This document shows positions 44,648-56,905 of a stretch of 64,000 nucleotides of DNA, one piece after another. The stretch is from Pristionchus mayeri. Lineage: Eukaryota > Nematoda > Chromadorea > Rhabditida > Neodiplogasteridae. The position numbers were made by a program, and so were the translations under genes. Below the pieces are notes generated by a model. The model was not told the DNA's origin and ran no database searches. It saw nothing but the letters and a program-made list of their open reading frames with translations. Location of the stretch: NCBI GenBank assembly GCA_036245805.1, contig BTRK01000004.1, forward strand, positions 39,458,907-39,522,906, given 5' to 3'. The stretch's first letter is position 1, and each line of letters opens with the position of its first letter.

Positions 44648-46191
44648 TGAACGCTTCGAAATATCCGAGTGAGCAGTTGTCATGGCGAGCCAATGACTAA
44701 TACGTTTCATCAGATAATAAAGTTCGAGAAATTTAGACTGCAGCGATCCACAGAGGGCTCACTCTTGTAAATATATTGCTCACTAAAAATTCGAACTCCT
44801 TTAATGATCCGAAGGTCGGCGCTGCAACTGCCGGAATGCTGGTCCTCCGTGGAACCTGCAAAGCATTCACTAATAATATCTAGTTACGAAAATATAGGCA
44901 ATTTTTAATTAAACTCTATTTTTTGAAAAATTTAAAAAGAACAGCTCGTTTATAGTTTCGTCTCTGCATTGTAAACTCCGTGGATGGTACGACTTCGATA
45001 GTGAGAAGCCACTCTTGAAAACGTAACCCACTCAAATCTGTTCCTTGTTGATCTGATGTGTCTCCTCATTCTCCGGCTGTTCTCTTCTCCTCATCTCTCG
45101 CAAAGAAATCCCCGCACGGCGAGTAGTCTGCAAGGCGAAACAATTATTCTGAGCTTGGCTGATTCGTGCTTCACTATTCCGCTAAGTTCGAAGTGAACAT
45201 CGTTGATCAGTGCGACGGGGACTATGACGTGCAATACAAATAACCCGTAGTATAATTACAATCGCGCGCTTCAAATCGCGGCCTCATTCTACATTTGTGT
45301 TTTACTAACGGAAAGCAACCTTTGATTAAATTCGCTGTTCAATGAAGTTTAATGTAGCACTGCTGTGACCAGAACGGTGTGGCTCTGATTTCAACCGAAT
45401 ATGTTGTTCTTTTTGTGCTAGATATTTTCCTAGTTTCCGTTCAGACGTAGTGGCTGCATGCGATTATGCTGACGAACAAATGCTTATAAAAAACGTCGTT
45501 TGTTTCAAAACTATTTGTGCATTGGTCCACATTCGATACTGCAGAATAAAGAGAGAACATGTGTCTTGAAACCCATCTCTTCAGTTGCCTACTCGACAGC
45601 TACATTCATCAGTGAAGCAACACCCGCAGCTTGCAGTGAGAATAAAACAACCGGGCAATGGCATCCTGCAGCCATGCGACTCTAGGAGTTCGATATTGCA
45701 GTGAGTGGTATCAAGCAACACTTCACGTGATCAGCAGCTGTCAAAATCCTTCGAACTTCTGTTTTTTTAAGTACAGATTCCTGCTCACATGTCCGCAAGT
45801 CATGCAACGCATCTTCAGGTGAGGAAAGTGGATAGTTTATATTTGATAAATTGCAAGCATTTCATCAATTTGTACGATCGAAATCTTTGATTTTTTTCGC
45901 AAAACATACCTTCTCTCTATTGAAACAGTTTATTACTCCTTCCTAAAATCATATCGCCGCAACAAGCATTCACCAAGTTTCGGCAATTCTCATTTCAGGG
46001 TTGTTGCAAAGTGCAGATTCCTGCTCGCATGCAGCACATCTTCAGGAGAAGAAAGATGATTTTTTATTCTTTGATCAGTTGCAAGCACATAATCACTCAC
46101 AAAGAGCTCCAAATATGTTTTTTTCCCAAAGTAAAGCCGAACGATTGGCGCTGAACGTGGATAAACATCCTTCTAACATATGTGGTGTAGT
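44648..46191. other. Dispersed repeats, no intact gene
   Basis: 44648-44880 is the repeat also found at 20823-21050. 45165-45215 matches 27960-28010. 45690-46060 is the independent copy of repeat N that is shared with the palindrome arms. It includes a second CTTCAG|GAGAAG block. No coding region is supported. Confidence 0.6.
45690..46060 (+). repeat. Dispersed repeat N, independent copy
   Basis: This aligns with 11220-11604, for example CGCATCTTCAGGTGAGGAAAG, CATATCGCCGCAACAAGCAT and AGGGTTGTTGCAAAGT, at roughly 85-90 percent by eye. It lacks the CR1 insertion at the point corresponding to 8758/11605. Confidence 0.8.
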
Positions 46192-46465
46192 CACACAAGT
46201 TGTAAAAAAGTGCAAACCAAGTATAGAACAAGTATGTGCACAAGTTGTAAACAAGCACCCCTCTCCCTACGCTCAAACTGTTTTACAACTTGTTTTCTCG
46301 GTTGCTTGTTTACAACTTGTAAAGTTATTACTTGTTTACAATTTGTAAATTGTATTACTTGTTTACAACTTGCAAACTCTATTTAGCGTAGGGAGAGGGG
46401 TGCTTGTTTACAACTTGTGCACATACTTGTTCTATACTTGTTTTGCACTTGTTTACAACATGTGC
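46192..46465. repeat. Palindromic array built from a TTGTTTACAACTTG motif
   Basis: Arms 46192-46275 and 46385-46465 are inverted copies (GCACCCCTCTCCCTACGCT against AGCGTAGGGAGAGGGGTGC). The motif TTGTTTACAACTTG or its complement CAAGTTGTAAACAAG occurs in both arms and several more times in the loop (46276-46384), about eight copies in all. It is followed by a GCGCGCGC run. It is non-coding and may be a foldback MITE with an internally amplified monomer. Confidence 0.85.
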
Positions 46466-46875
46466 GCGCGCACCAGAGATGAGTGAAACGAGAAAAAGCC
46501 GACAACTAAAATTACTGCAGCATTCCAAAGAAGAAGTGTGTTATTGTTTTCTTTGAAATAAGTTTACTCTGGGAGCCTTCCATGTAAATGTCCTAATTAC
46601 GATGCAGATGTGATTCGACTAGGCATCAGTGCTAAAGTGCAGACTACGGTAGAGTACGATAATATGGATAGTTATTACCGCATACTAATTTATATAATAG
46701 GATTCCAGTCTGTTAAGCTCAGTGTCAATGTTTCTCTCAATGCTTACCCTTTGATGCATTGTATCACAATGTTAACATCTAATTTAGGAATTTATCCTCT
46801 AATGATTGGACAGCGATTGTCAATACAAACTCAAATTAATAGTGAGTCATACTTGAAATAGAGATGTGCGCTTAA

Positions 46876-47106
46876 AGGAGGAGTACAGGCAAACGCGCGC
46901 GCGGTTGATATATGTTTCAAGTAAGGACGGAACTCTCTTCATGTCGCGTGCTCTCTCGCCCGTTGCCTGAGCTTTCCCTGATTTGGCACCCAGCCAACTA
47001 CCGATATCTCTGTTCGGAATGGAGTTCGGAAAGCTTCTTATCGTTGGGGAGATCAAGGCCGTACATATGAAAGCTTCAAAATTTGAATTTTGCCTTTACT
47101 CCTCCT
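46876..47106. mobile_element. TTAA-type element K, related to J
   Basis: The left end AGGAGGAGTACAGGCAAAC follows TTAA at 46872-46875. The right end TTTGCCTTTACTCCTCCT lies at about 47089-47106, but the expected TTAA reads GTGA. The ends are close to those of J (30077). The interior differs and holds no tRNA-like sequence. A lone similar right end (TTACTCCTCCTTTAA) is at 1669-1684. Confidence 0.65.
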
Positions 47107-48646
47107 GTGAAGAATTATACGGATTATATTTTCCTATTGTGCAAGTTACGTATTTACTGATCAACGATGTTCAATTCCGACTTAGGCAAAGTGTGAAACA
47201 CGAATCAGTCAAACTCTAAATAACTTTTTCTTTTGTAGTCTTATCGCGTTGTGAGCTCTCTTACGATTTTAGTGTTCATTCAAATGAACATCCGGCTGGC
47301 ATAGTCATATGCAATGCCCGAGTTGCAGAGATACAGGAGGTACATAAATGAGGGGCCTGCAAAGACACATTATCATATAAAAGTTTTTTTTGTTTGCATA
47401 TACCATACTCTTCGCATGAAATCAGATCCGCACAATGCCTGCTTCTGCAGTGCTCCATTATGCTCCATTGTACTGCGAAATTAATTCTGCAGTTACTTTC
47501 GGTTCAAAATAAATATGAGAATTTTCTCAGCATGAACCACCTTGACGTCTCACGTTTCACTTTTTCTATTTCCCTCTTTTCGATTCTCACTTTTGATACT
47601 CGGAAGATTGTCCATGGAACAAAACAAACAGCATTCCTCCACGCAATTCCATTCATCGGTCACGACGATCATGGAGTCGGCGCGACTTACGCAGCGGACG
47701 CGTATGCCGCACTCGGCGCGTTTTTGTAAAATGACGCCTGTGAAAATCGGGAGTGGGATAGACAATGATCGCCATTCAAAGTTGATAAAATAGTGCAGTC
47801 TGACACGGAATATGCAGGATGGGGAGTAAAATGATGAATGACACAGTAAGCAAGTAGAATTGCATCCATTTCCAGGGTGCTCAATTTCTGGAGAGACTAA
47901 TTTCTCGTGAAATTCATTTGATTTTTCAAGTATTGGCTACTTTTCGGTCAATTTCATAAATTTCTCAGCATGAATGCCACGCAAAGAAAGTCTTGTGAAC
48001 TCAGATTTCGCACTCGACGCGTTTTCATAGAGCGGTGGTAATTTATGCAGTAAACAGGCGAAATTGACTTAGAATCATCTTAGAAAGTGCATCTTAGAAT
48101 CAATCATCATCAATTGTGACGCCATGTTGATGTTCGAGGCGAGTGATGTTTTATATCCGCCTCGCTGCAGTGTGTCACTGATACGGAGGAAGTGCAGCTA
48201 ACGTAATGATAAAATGCAACATAATGGGTTTTACATTGGGATGATGTATGAATTGCTCTTTTTGAAGATGTATAAAAATAGTTTTGGCGAGGCTCTTAAA
48301 ATGACGTGACTCGATGGGTTTGATGTTATTCATAGTCGCAATTGGGATTGCTGTTGCCGAGGTGTGGGATACTGTCCGAGCACGGACTGAAGATAATTGA
48401 TTCACGATATTTCGTCGATTACGAAATTCAGTTAAATCAATAAGGGATGCCTCATCACCCGTGCTCTCTAGGTGTCTTCGTATAAGACAATTACAGTCTC
48501 GTCCATAATCCACTTTGGCCTGTTTTTTTTTGTTAATTACACAATGTAATCACCTCTACATTGCGAATGGTGAGCGAATGTTGTGCGCGCCCACCAGAGT
48601 TGCATAATGAGGTTACAGTATTTCTACCGTACTTCTCTCCTTTCAG
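47107..48646. other. Degenerate repeats and unassigned frames
   Basis: 47535-47710 matches 28775-28960 and contains an Ala-rich frame ending GVGATYAADAYAALGAFL. A minus-strand frame at 48175-48513 (112 codons) contains no motif I can assign. Nothing here reaches the level of a gene call. Confidence 0.45.
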
Positions 48647-48760
48647 CTGAACCAGACGATGCGTAAGTCTCTGGAGGCTGTGCCTCTCTCCGTTCTCTTC
48701 CCCGCCTTCCCCCAGTTGATCTCCCTCCTCCCCGATAAGAGCGTCTTCGAGGAACTCTCT
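48647..48760 (+). CDS. Putative exon, ATM-like PIKK fragment (exon a)
   Basis: A pyrimidine-rich acceptor (TTCTCTCCTTTCAG) and a donor GTGAGT bound 38 codons: LNQTMRKSLEAVPLSVLFPA, then FPQLISLLPDKSVFEELS. Codon use is strongly C-ending, unlike its surroundings. The pattern VP-x-x-V-L-x-P-x-x-x-Q-L resembles the segment just before the kinase domain of ATM-type PI3K-related kinases, which act in DNA damage signalling. A better internal donor, GTAAGT, lies at 48663. No other kinase exons were seen in the window, so this may be a captured fragment. Confidence 0.4.
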
Positions 48761-48978
48761 GTGAGTTGGATTTTGAATTGTTTAGTAGTTTGTTTGAAAC
48801 CTGAATGACGAAGTTACGAATTGATTATTTGCGGTGCTTCATTTATGTCACACTCATGCCTTTTTCATGTGTGTCTTATGAGGATAATTTTAACAAAAAA
48901 CGGATGAGTAATTGTAAACATTCTTTTCCAGTGACAGTTGATCTTTGATCTTTCCCTCATAATCCCTGTCATTTGCAG

Positions 48979-49121
48979 TGTCTACTGGCTCGTCTGATGG
49001 TTTCCCCATCAGTCCCTCTGGCAGGCTATCTCTGTCTATCGAGACACGCCAGATCCATTCAAGGATGCGAAGGGGGAAGGGGTAAAGCATCGATTGATGA
49101 AGCACTCAAGAAGATGGCAAA
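48979..49121 (+). CDS. Putative exon, ATM-like PIKK fragment (exon b)
   Basis: The acceptor CATTTGCAG and donor GTGAGT flank 143 bases that continue the frame of exon a across a 218-bp intron without a stop: CLLARLMVSPSVPLAGYLCL, SRHARSIQGCEGG, ASIDEALKKMAK. Joined, F-E-E-L-x-x-L-L-A-R-L is followed by a stretch resembling the ATM segment F-H-E-V-L-x-x-L-I-S-R-I and its following helix. The next exon would have to begin in phase 2, and none is visible. Two co-linear exons with clean splice sites argue against chance. The family call is from memory and tentative. Confidence 0.4.
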
Positions 49122-51027
49122 GTGAGTAATGTGAAGGGGGGGGGGGGGTGTTCATTAGACAATCGTGGTCGAATTGGCCATAAGATCACCCGTTTCTCGC
49201 TCCCATCGTCCCAACTTGCAAACGAATAGGGCGGAATCGGGAATGATCGAGTCATTCCGGAGGAAGAGTCGTGCCCCCTGAGTAGTTCAAATTCGTGAAT
49301 ACAGTTTTATAAACAAGAAGAAGAACGAGATTGAACAGAGAACGTGAAGGGTGGTCAATCCGACAACGGACAATCCGGCAACTGATCGCCCTTCGCTTGA
49401 ATTTCGAGCTAGCCACTTGGGTATTGTTTCATTGTAACGAGTTTGTGCTACCCTACGTTTGCATATATAACGCGTCTTCTGAGAGAATGCATGAAAACGG
49501 CTACCCCGCGGAACCAGGAGCCCCAACTTTCAGCAGTATCAACGAGATAATTATGCCAGACTATATTGGGCATGAGAAAACTTTCTACGTTGGCCGTTTT
49601 TTTCAAAACCGGCTTTCAGGCATTTTCCGTTTCCGCACCCGGCTCTACCGCATTTCAGCTCCCAGATGAGCTAGAATGGTGGCATTGGGGTAAAATGTCC
49701 GGAAAATTATTTCCAACAACTTTTATGTTGAAAAGAAAGTTCGTCCGCGTCAACAAAATGCCTTTACAATTGTTCGATCTTTGAATCGAATGTGACGAAA
49801 AGAATGTATCAAAAATGCGCATTTTTCATTCCGGCTTCACAGATTCATAAATTTCATAAATAATATACTTCCAATTTATCAAATCGATCGACAAAATCTC
49901 GTGTATTTAAATAAAATGCGCTTAGAGAGCAATAGGCTTTATACCGTTTGGGGACACGCAGGATTTGCATAGTTATTTGACACAGAAAATATATTGAAGA
50001 AGGTGTAGGGGAACCCCCTGACTCAGTATCAGCGCAATAAGCATAAAAGAAAGGGAGGGACACTAATTTTCTAGAGTTTCCGAATGTGAGAATTGGAATT
50101 GCTGAGCTACAAAAAGAAACTTGGCGGAAACAATAGGAAAGGGAAAGTTAAGCGATTTACTCGTGTTAGTCTTCCTTCGGGAGATATGAGAAGAGGATAT
50201 AGGGGGATACGACATTTCCGCAACGGAGCGCCGTTCGCCTATCTGAGAGGATTCACATATCCGAGATCATTTTATTCCCTCTTTCTGGGACTCAGTGGTG
50301 TCCCGGGATTCGTGCGAGTCCGAATAATTGGGATTCGTATGAATCCGGGAGTCACGGGAGTCCCATCTTCAACATGTCTTAAATATTGTTTTAAGCAACT
50401 TTGATAATTCGTCATTCACATAATGAAACCGTGATTTTTGAAAATATATTATTGTGAATAAAGGCAAAACCAGTGAAAAATGTGCAGCTACACTAATGAT
50501 GTCATTGGGAGAGAAATACGTCGCATGTACATGAGAAATGTGTGAGACTTTTAATCGATGCCGATGTGTTCTGCAATAAATACTCCGCGTGAAGCGTGTG
50601 GGAGGGACCATGAAGGTTTGCCAAACTTGTCTGAGAACGATAAATCAAATGGAATCTCGTGCATACTTCTTTCTCGTCGTATCTTTAGGTTGGACTAGGC
50701 GAATGCACCGACCGAAAAAAGCATATACCGAGATGTAAACAAGACCAAGTACAGATCAAATCTCCAAGAGTATATTGCATTTTTTTCAGTTGGAAATGCT
50801 CTGAATTTATCGAATACTCTGAAATTAAACGCCTTTTCAAGTGATTGTAAGGTAGTAATGTAGAAAAGGTGCATTCAAACATTCTTAGTAGTAAATATTT
50901 GAGAAAAAAATGTTTTTTGTTTTTTTTAATAAAATCGCTTTTTTGATTAAATAAATACAAAAAGGATTTTTTAAACATAAAAAATGTGGATTCAATACAC
51001 AGACGATTCCAAAAATTGAAAGAGTCC
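49122..51027. other. Stretch without a recognised gene
   Basis: A run of about 14 G starts at 49134. 49590-49735 is the plus-strand copy of repeat L (partner 22195-22325). 50290-50370 is a block of degenerate GGGATTCG/GAGTCCC repetition. Open frames such as 50093-50404 are without motifs. Confidence 0.45.
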
Positions 51028-51035
51028 CGTATAAT

Positions 51036-51810
51036 TAGGTACCATAATCTCCGCCCACTTCCTTCTGACACGATTCCCCCTCGAAAGCAAGATATAACAA
51101 ACACAGCGTTCATTCTTAACCAAATTACTTGATCAAAAAAGAATTCGAAAGCTCTCCCCGTGTGCTTTCAATATTTTACTATTCAAAAAAACAGTTTTTG
51201 CTGTCTTGTTGAAAAATCGAACTTTGTAACGCGATCCATCGTTTTTCCCAGATTTTTGCTATGCGTGAGCAGAGAAATTATGATACAAGGTTTGAATAGT
51301 GAAATTATGATAACCAGCAACCATTCAAACAAGAAGGTGAAAAGAAATCGAAAAACTATTGATTTCCCTGTTTGTGTTTCTAAGTAAACCAGTCGGTGCC
51401 TGTGCTAAAAGATCGCCCTCTTCCTCTCTCCCTCTCCTCCCTCTCCTCTCGCCTTTTTCTGACCCGGCCTGAGTAGAGAACGCGCGGTCTAAAGAAAAGT
51501 GCGGCCGCCTCGCTCTCTCTCCTTACCTCACAAGGGTAAGGCGCAACCGGGAAAGGGCGAAGCCCTGCTCAAATTGTTGGCGATTTGACTGGGGAAGAGT
51601 CGGAATATGCTCCGCCCACTCTCTCCCTCGTCTCGTTTTCCTACCGCTCTCCGTTGACACTTTTTCTCGTACTTTATGACGTCTAGTGTGATTCTCAGAA
51701 AAGATATCGACAAACGGCCAAAAGCATGATCTTGTTTGGTTCCGAGCGGGCAGTTTGAGCATAGTTAGGGCGGCATAGCTTCATTTCGGCTGTACCCCTT
51801 GTGGTCCCTA
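51036..51810 (+). mobile_element. hAT-type non-autonomous element F1, 775 bp
   Basis: Ends TAGGTACCAT and, at right, the reverse complement of TAGGGACCACAAGG are flanked by a perfect 8-bp duplication CGTATAAT (51028-51035, 51811-51818). It contains the uninterrupted sequence GTTTCTAAGTAAACCAGTCG, the empty site for the mariner MITE E in F2. It is non-coding, although short frames occur over GC-rich blocks (CCTCTCCCTCTCC, GGGCGAAGC). Confidence 0.92.
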
Positions 51811-51818
51811 CGTATAAT

Positions 51819-54800
51819 ACTTGTTTCTTAATTACCATAAGTCCCATCGAATTTGATAACCTTCAGTATCGATCATCTACGAAGAACAACAACATAACAG
51901 GCATAAAATTCATCGCCTATAGCCTCAGACTCCTCTAGTTCCGCAGACTACATACCGTATCCATCTATCAACAAACAACCTCTCGGGTCCACTTCCAGTT
52001 CTAGTTCATGGAATTTTACATTGTTTATCTCTTAACAAAAATGTATCCAGGATGTACGTCGCGACATTTTACAGATGGCGGGCGAGAAATGGGAGAGAGC
52101 AGTGAAAGAGAGCAATCTCTCGCGAATTTTTCTCCTCTCTCGAGATTGGCCTCGAAACGAATAATTTCTGGAAATTTTCCATAGAATGCCGTGCGCCTCT
52201 GTCAGATCATCTCCATGCAGGCGTCGCCGTCACTGTCACCGGCAGCGTAATCAGGAAGGAGGAGATATATAAAACTTGGTGATCTGGAGTAATGCCAGTA
52301 TAATACCAACAGAGCAGCACGCAAAAGGAAAATAAGCGCAGCAAGTTAAAGATGATTCAAGACAGCATAAGGCTAATTGTTTTTCTACTTTTTTATGCAA
52401 ACAAAATCACTACGATCGTATTACTGCATTCCCCAGTCATATACCGCACAACCACATCCCCACTCTACCTGGTTGCATTCACTTTCTTCCATCACCGCGT
52501 ACCGGCTATCCGAGCAATAGACTGGCTCTCTCCTCATGGAACATGTTCTCTAGCTTTCTCTATCCAGCGAGAAAGTGTTTAAAATTAGGAGAGCCAATCC
52601 ATTGATTAGCTACCCTATTCCTACCATTTTTAATCGATTCCTGTTGCACACTCGCAAATGTGTGTAGCCACTCGTTAATGGAGGCCAGGCATCATCATTC
52701 CGGTCATTCCTTCAGATAGCATACGATGTACTTTTAAAAACGTATGTTTAACTGGAGGAATTGCTGATTGTACAGCAAGAAACAAATATTTCAAGGTGAA
52801 ATCTTGCGCAGCACATCCCATGCAATTCTAGTTTCACAACCATCATAATCCAAGCCGATGTGATGTTTGGTCGGTATTGAAGCAGCAGTCTAGAATAAAA
52901 CCAAAAAAAATATTTTCATCGCAACAAGCATAAAAAGTGAGTGATACCGTACTCTACAACAACCCGCAGAACTCGAACTATTAGCCCTACCATCTTGCAA
53001 CGGAAAACCCTTGTCTGATGCAATAATCTGATATGGAACGGATTTTTTTCAACTTTAAAATAGATGTTTTATAGCAGCTCAACTATGTACCTAGCGGCTT
53101 CATCAAAGATATTAGTCGCATTCTGTGTGCGGTAGTTGATAGAAAACTCAGGTGCATGTTCAAAGAAAATTTTAGTAATGCGTCTCGTGGTGCATAAAAA
53201 TGGCTTTGACAATATATTACCAGTTCAGCACTATTTCAAATATTTCTCCCTTCTCCCGCTTGTCTCACAACCTTACTTCTCCTGACTTCTGTCTCCTGAC
53301 CTCCTGTAGATCATCACGGGAGAGCTACACGAGCGCCTTTCTCCACTGCGATCAATCACTTGAGGAGCAATCGATAATCTGATTCACTCTGCTCGCAATT
53401 GCATGTACGCCGAAGGAACATTACAATTATATTTTTTTCGCGAGACTACTGAATCATTTTAAAATTGTATCGTATTATATGATACGTGAAACCATAAGAA
53501 ACAACTGAAAAGAAATGAAAAATGGAACTGTTTTCATTCAAAGTTTCATGTCGAATTCGAAAAAGCCATCATATGCAGTCAGCTAATTATTCCTTATTTT
53601 GGTTAGTATCACAATTATATTCAAAAGTAGTACTCCTTCTTACCAATATATTATGGCATCTACCGTACCTCGACCAGTTCGTTTCCAGGTAGGAGTCCAG
53701 CAATGTCATCAGGGCCGATCCGCTACTCAGTAATCAAGAGATCTGTCAGTGTTACTTAACCGAAAAAGGACGTTCAAGGAAGAGCGATAACGATTCATCT
53801 CGATAGTAGATGACGTATCTCATCGGGGATAACCTGGAATTGATTTTTGATTTGAGATCCGTTCCTCTCATATCTTACAATCTATTTACTGAACGATACA
53901 ATTTTAGAGAGTGAAGGCTCACATTGTTGGAACACCATAATGATGTACAAGACTGGCATGAGTTCTAAAATGCCAAAGCCCATTAATCATTCGACCAAAC
54001 GGAGAATAAAAATATTTAAAACGACGTTATCATTTAAAGAAAATTCGATCTACAGCATGCCTCCCTCTTGTGAACTTCCTAGTTTACAATAAAAAGAGGG
54101 CATTGAGAGGAGAAAGAGGCACGGGCTCACTATGAATAGATGCGAGTGAAATATTTTTGCATTAAACGCCACCTATCCATCGTTGTTTCCTCAATTGAAG
54201 AGGTTATAAAATAGACATGAAGCACAGAACATCCAACAGTGAGCATAACAATGCAGGTGAGGAAACGAAGGAGAGAGGGGTGAGAGTATGTGTTGAACCT
54301 TCTCTAATTGATGTTGATAAATCTGCTCATCTCTGCTTATGTACCTCCATCATGCTTACGGCTTACCACATCAAAGAAATATTATGGAATTATCTACCAA
54401 CTGCATAAAAGAAATATTCAACACACTACTGTTTCGACAACTTTGCCCGTATTTGTCGAGAATAGCCTGAAACTGTTTTTTATTACTTCTAATAAGTGGC
54501 TTATCCCTCCATCTTTCTTTGAGAGTGTACAAAAGAGATAGTACGCTGAATAAGTCAATTTCAACCTGATCCATGCAAGGAAATGGACGAAAATAAAGAT
54601 TCTGAATCCTCTAGTAATGCCGCTTCTAACTATGTAACTTACTAAGGTCACTTTGCCTTAGAGAAAAGATGGATTTTAAGAACTTATTTTCCCCTCCGAG
54701 ATATCAATATGGTCGACCATATTGGTATCTTGGAGGTTCGTCTCCGGGCAGAAATCCGGAAATGACATCAGGGTCTGATCTCGATAATCAAGAGAACTGA

Positions 54801-55456
54801 CAGTGTTATTCAATTTCGAAAAAAACGCAAAGAAGGAGCCATCTCAAGTCAGAACGTACCAAATCCTAATTATGCAACCATAAAGTTGTTTAATATTTGC
54901 ATCGCAAGGATTGTGAAAATCATATCGCATAATTTTCCTTTTCATATATCATTCCGCCACAACCACAATCTACCTGGTCGAATCGACTGTCTCTCTCGTA
55001 CTTTCACCCAAATGTGATCGAAACCTTCGCCTTTCCTTCGACTACTCTAGCACTTCTCTGTGTGTAGCCGCCCGTTAGTACCAGCCACAGGACAACCTCG
55101 TTGGGGTTAGCCTAAAATAGATCTTTGATCTTAGGTTTGAGATCGATCCATCGCTCTAACTTTCAATTTGCTTACTAGACGATGCAATTCGATAGTCTGA
55201 ATGTTCACAATTCTTTTGTAATTAGGTAAAAGCGAGATTAGATTCCTGCGATGCATTACTACTCATCCTTCCTTTTTTACCAAAAATATCATGCGACTAT
55301 CAACCAAGACTAAAAGATACACACCTGTTTAATTGATGTTTCAAGATCATTATGAATTCCAGGATTGCGCCTCATGACAATCATCATTGGTTCAAACGGA
55401 GAACACAAATAATTATAAAATTATACCTTGCTGTCCCTCACAGCGACAATTTTATC
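51819..55456. repeat. Old array of diverged units R and S
   Basis: S-type pieces lie at 51850-51900 and 52820-52870. R-type pieces lie at 52640-52700 and 55055-55200 (TGTGTAGCC, CCAGCCACAGG, TAGATCTTTGATCTTAGG). A related unit pair at 53700-53800 and 54745-54840 shares ATCAGGG, TAATCAAGAGA and CAGTGTTA. 52430-52480 and 54955-54990 share CCACA.CTACCTGGT. The order R then S, about 0.2-0.5 kb apart after removing insertions, repeats down to 63 kb. No frame is intact. Confidence 0.55.
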
Positions 55457-55460
55457 TTAA

Positions 55461-55747
55461 AGGAGTGCTCCGGGGAATGAATGCAAGGGAGTCCCACCAC
55501 GAAAATTCTGCGCTCGCAATGGGAAACTGTAGCTATTTTACCCAAGAATGATCCGATACGTATGCAGAATGAGTGAAGCATAAACGAACCAGTCGCTACC
55601 CTGCGCTTTCAATGAACTTTGCGCGTATGCAAATAGGCTTAGAGGCGTCTGTGGAACTTCGTACAAAGTGATTTCTGATCAGGTGAGTGGCCTCTACGAT
55701 ATCCACGTTGTCACTAAGGGCGACCGAATATTCCTCGGAGCACCCCT
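55461..55747 (-). mobile_element. TTAA-flanked element G2, 287 bp
   Basis: Ends AGGAGTGCTCCGGGGAATG and, at right, AGGGGTGCTCCGAGGAAT (reverse complement) are flanked by TTAA at 55457-55460 and 55748-55751. It is the inverse-orientation sister of G1 (57425-57712); shared internal blocks include AAGTGATTTCTGATC, CTACGATATCCAC and GCGCTTTCAATGAAC. It is a piggyBac-type MITE by duplication. Foldback B2 lies three bases beyond its right TTAA. Confidence 0.88.
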
Positions 55748-55758
55748 TTAATTCATAG

Positions 55759-56905
55759 AACACACTATCTGAGAAAATCAACATATTTGTGCAGCGACTT
55801 GGCACAAGCCGGAAATTCGAATTCCTTCTGACTTCACCAATAGGTCGGCCTCGACGAGGGTAACCGACGAGCATCGCCAGAATTCCGATCCGCATCCGCG
55901 CGCGCGGCGGCGCGGATCTTGAGTAAAAATACAGTAATCCATGTAAATTTTTATATCGATCCCAATCGATGCGGCGGTAGGGGCAATGCATTCCTTGGCA
56001 AATTCTAAGACTTTTTTACTCCGGAGAATTTTTCGATCATATTCCATAGAACGCCGGAAATCGATATTTCGACTTTTACTTCGGACATTTTTTTCAATTC
56101 CCCTAAAATTTTTCAAGAAACCTACAATTTTTATTTTTTACTTGTGTTTTTGCATCCATTTGTATCTATGTATATCTGAGTTTAACCGCGCAATTGAAAT
56201 CCGGCCTTAAGTTAGGTAACGGTAACAAAATGTGCATTGAAACCGAATTATGGTTTAAAGAAATACTGTAACTGCTTTTTCATAATTTCGTTATTTTCGA
56301 TTCAGGTACTCATTTTCTGTCACCAATGTAGCCAAAATACCGATATCAAGGCGAAATTAAGGCGTACTTTACATCAATTGGATGAAATTAAGCTCATTCC
56401 GGTAATGCGTCTAAAGTATTCTTTACACCATAATTCGGTTTCAATGCACATTTTGATACCGTAACCTAACTTAAGGCCGGATTTCAATTGCGCCGCTAAA
56501 TTGAGATATGTATCGATACAAATGGATGCAGAAAAACAAAATAAAAATATAGGTTTCTTGAAAAATTTTAGCGGAATTGAAAAAATGTCCGAAGTAAAAG
56601 TCGAAATATCGATTTCCGGCGTTATATGGAATCTGATCGAAAAATTCCCCGGAGTAAAAAAGTTTTGAGAATTTGCCAAGGAATGCACCGCCCCTATCGC
56701 CGCATCGATTGGGATCGATATAAAAATTTTCATGGATTACTGTATTTTTATTCAAGATCCGCGCCGCCGCGCGCGCGGATGCGGATCGGAATTCTGGCGA
56801 TGCTCGTCGGTTACCCTCGTCGAGGCCGACCTATTGGTGACGTCAGAAGGAATTCGAATTTCCCGCCTGTGCCAAGTCTATTTCGATTTTCTCAGATAGT
56901 GTGTT
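55759..56905. mobile_element. Foldback element B2, 1147 bp
   Basis: Ends AACACACTATCTGAG are perfectly inverted and flanked by ATAG at 55755-55758 and 56906-56909. The arms share GGTCGGCCTCGACGAGGGTA and a GC-rich CGCATCCGCGCGCGCGG block and meet near 56332. It is clearly homologous to B1 and, at the ends and in the GC-rich core, to C. No coding potential; the apparent frames are mirror images of one another. Confidence 0.92.

Noticed and set aside
46192..46465. CRISPR-like array
   Set aside because: The repeats are short, occur on both strands within a palindrome and have no regular spacers. The DNA is eukaryotic.
48175..48513. 112-codon minus-strand frame as a chemoreceptor or other gene end
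   Set aside because: The composition looks coding-like, but I could not assign any motif and saw no adjoining exons.
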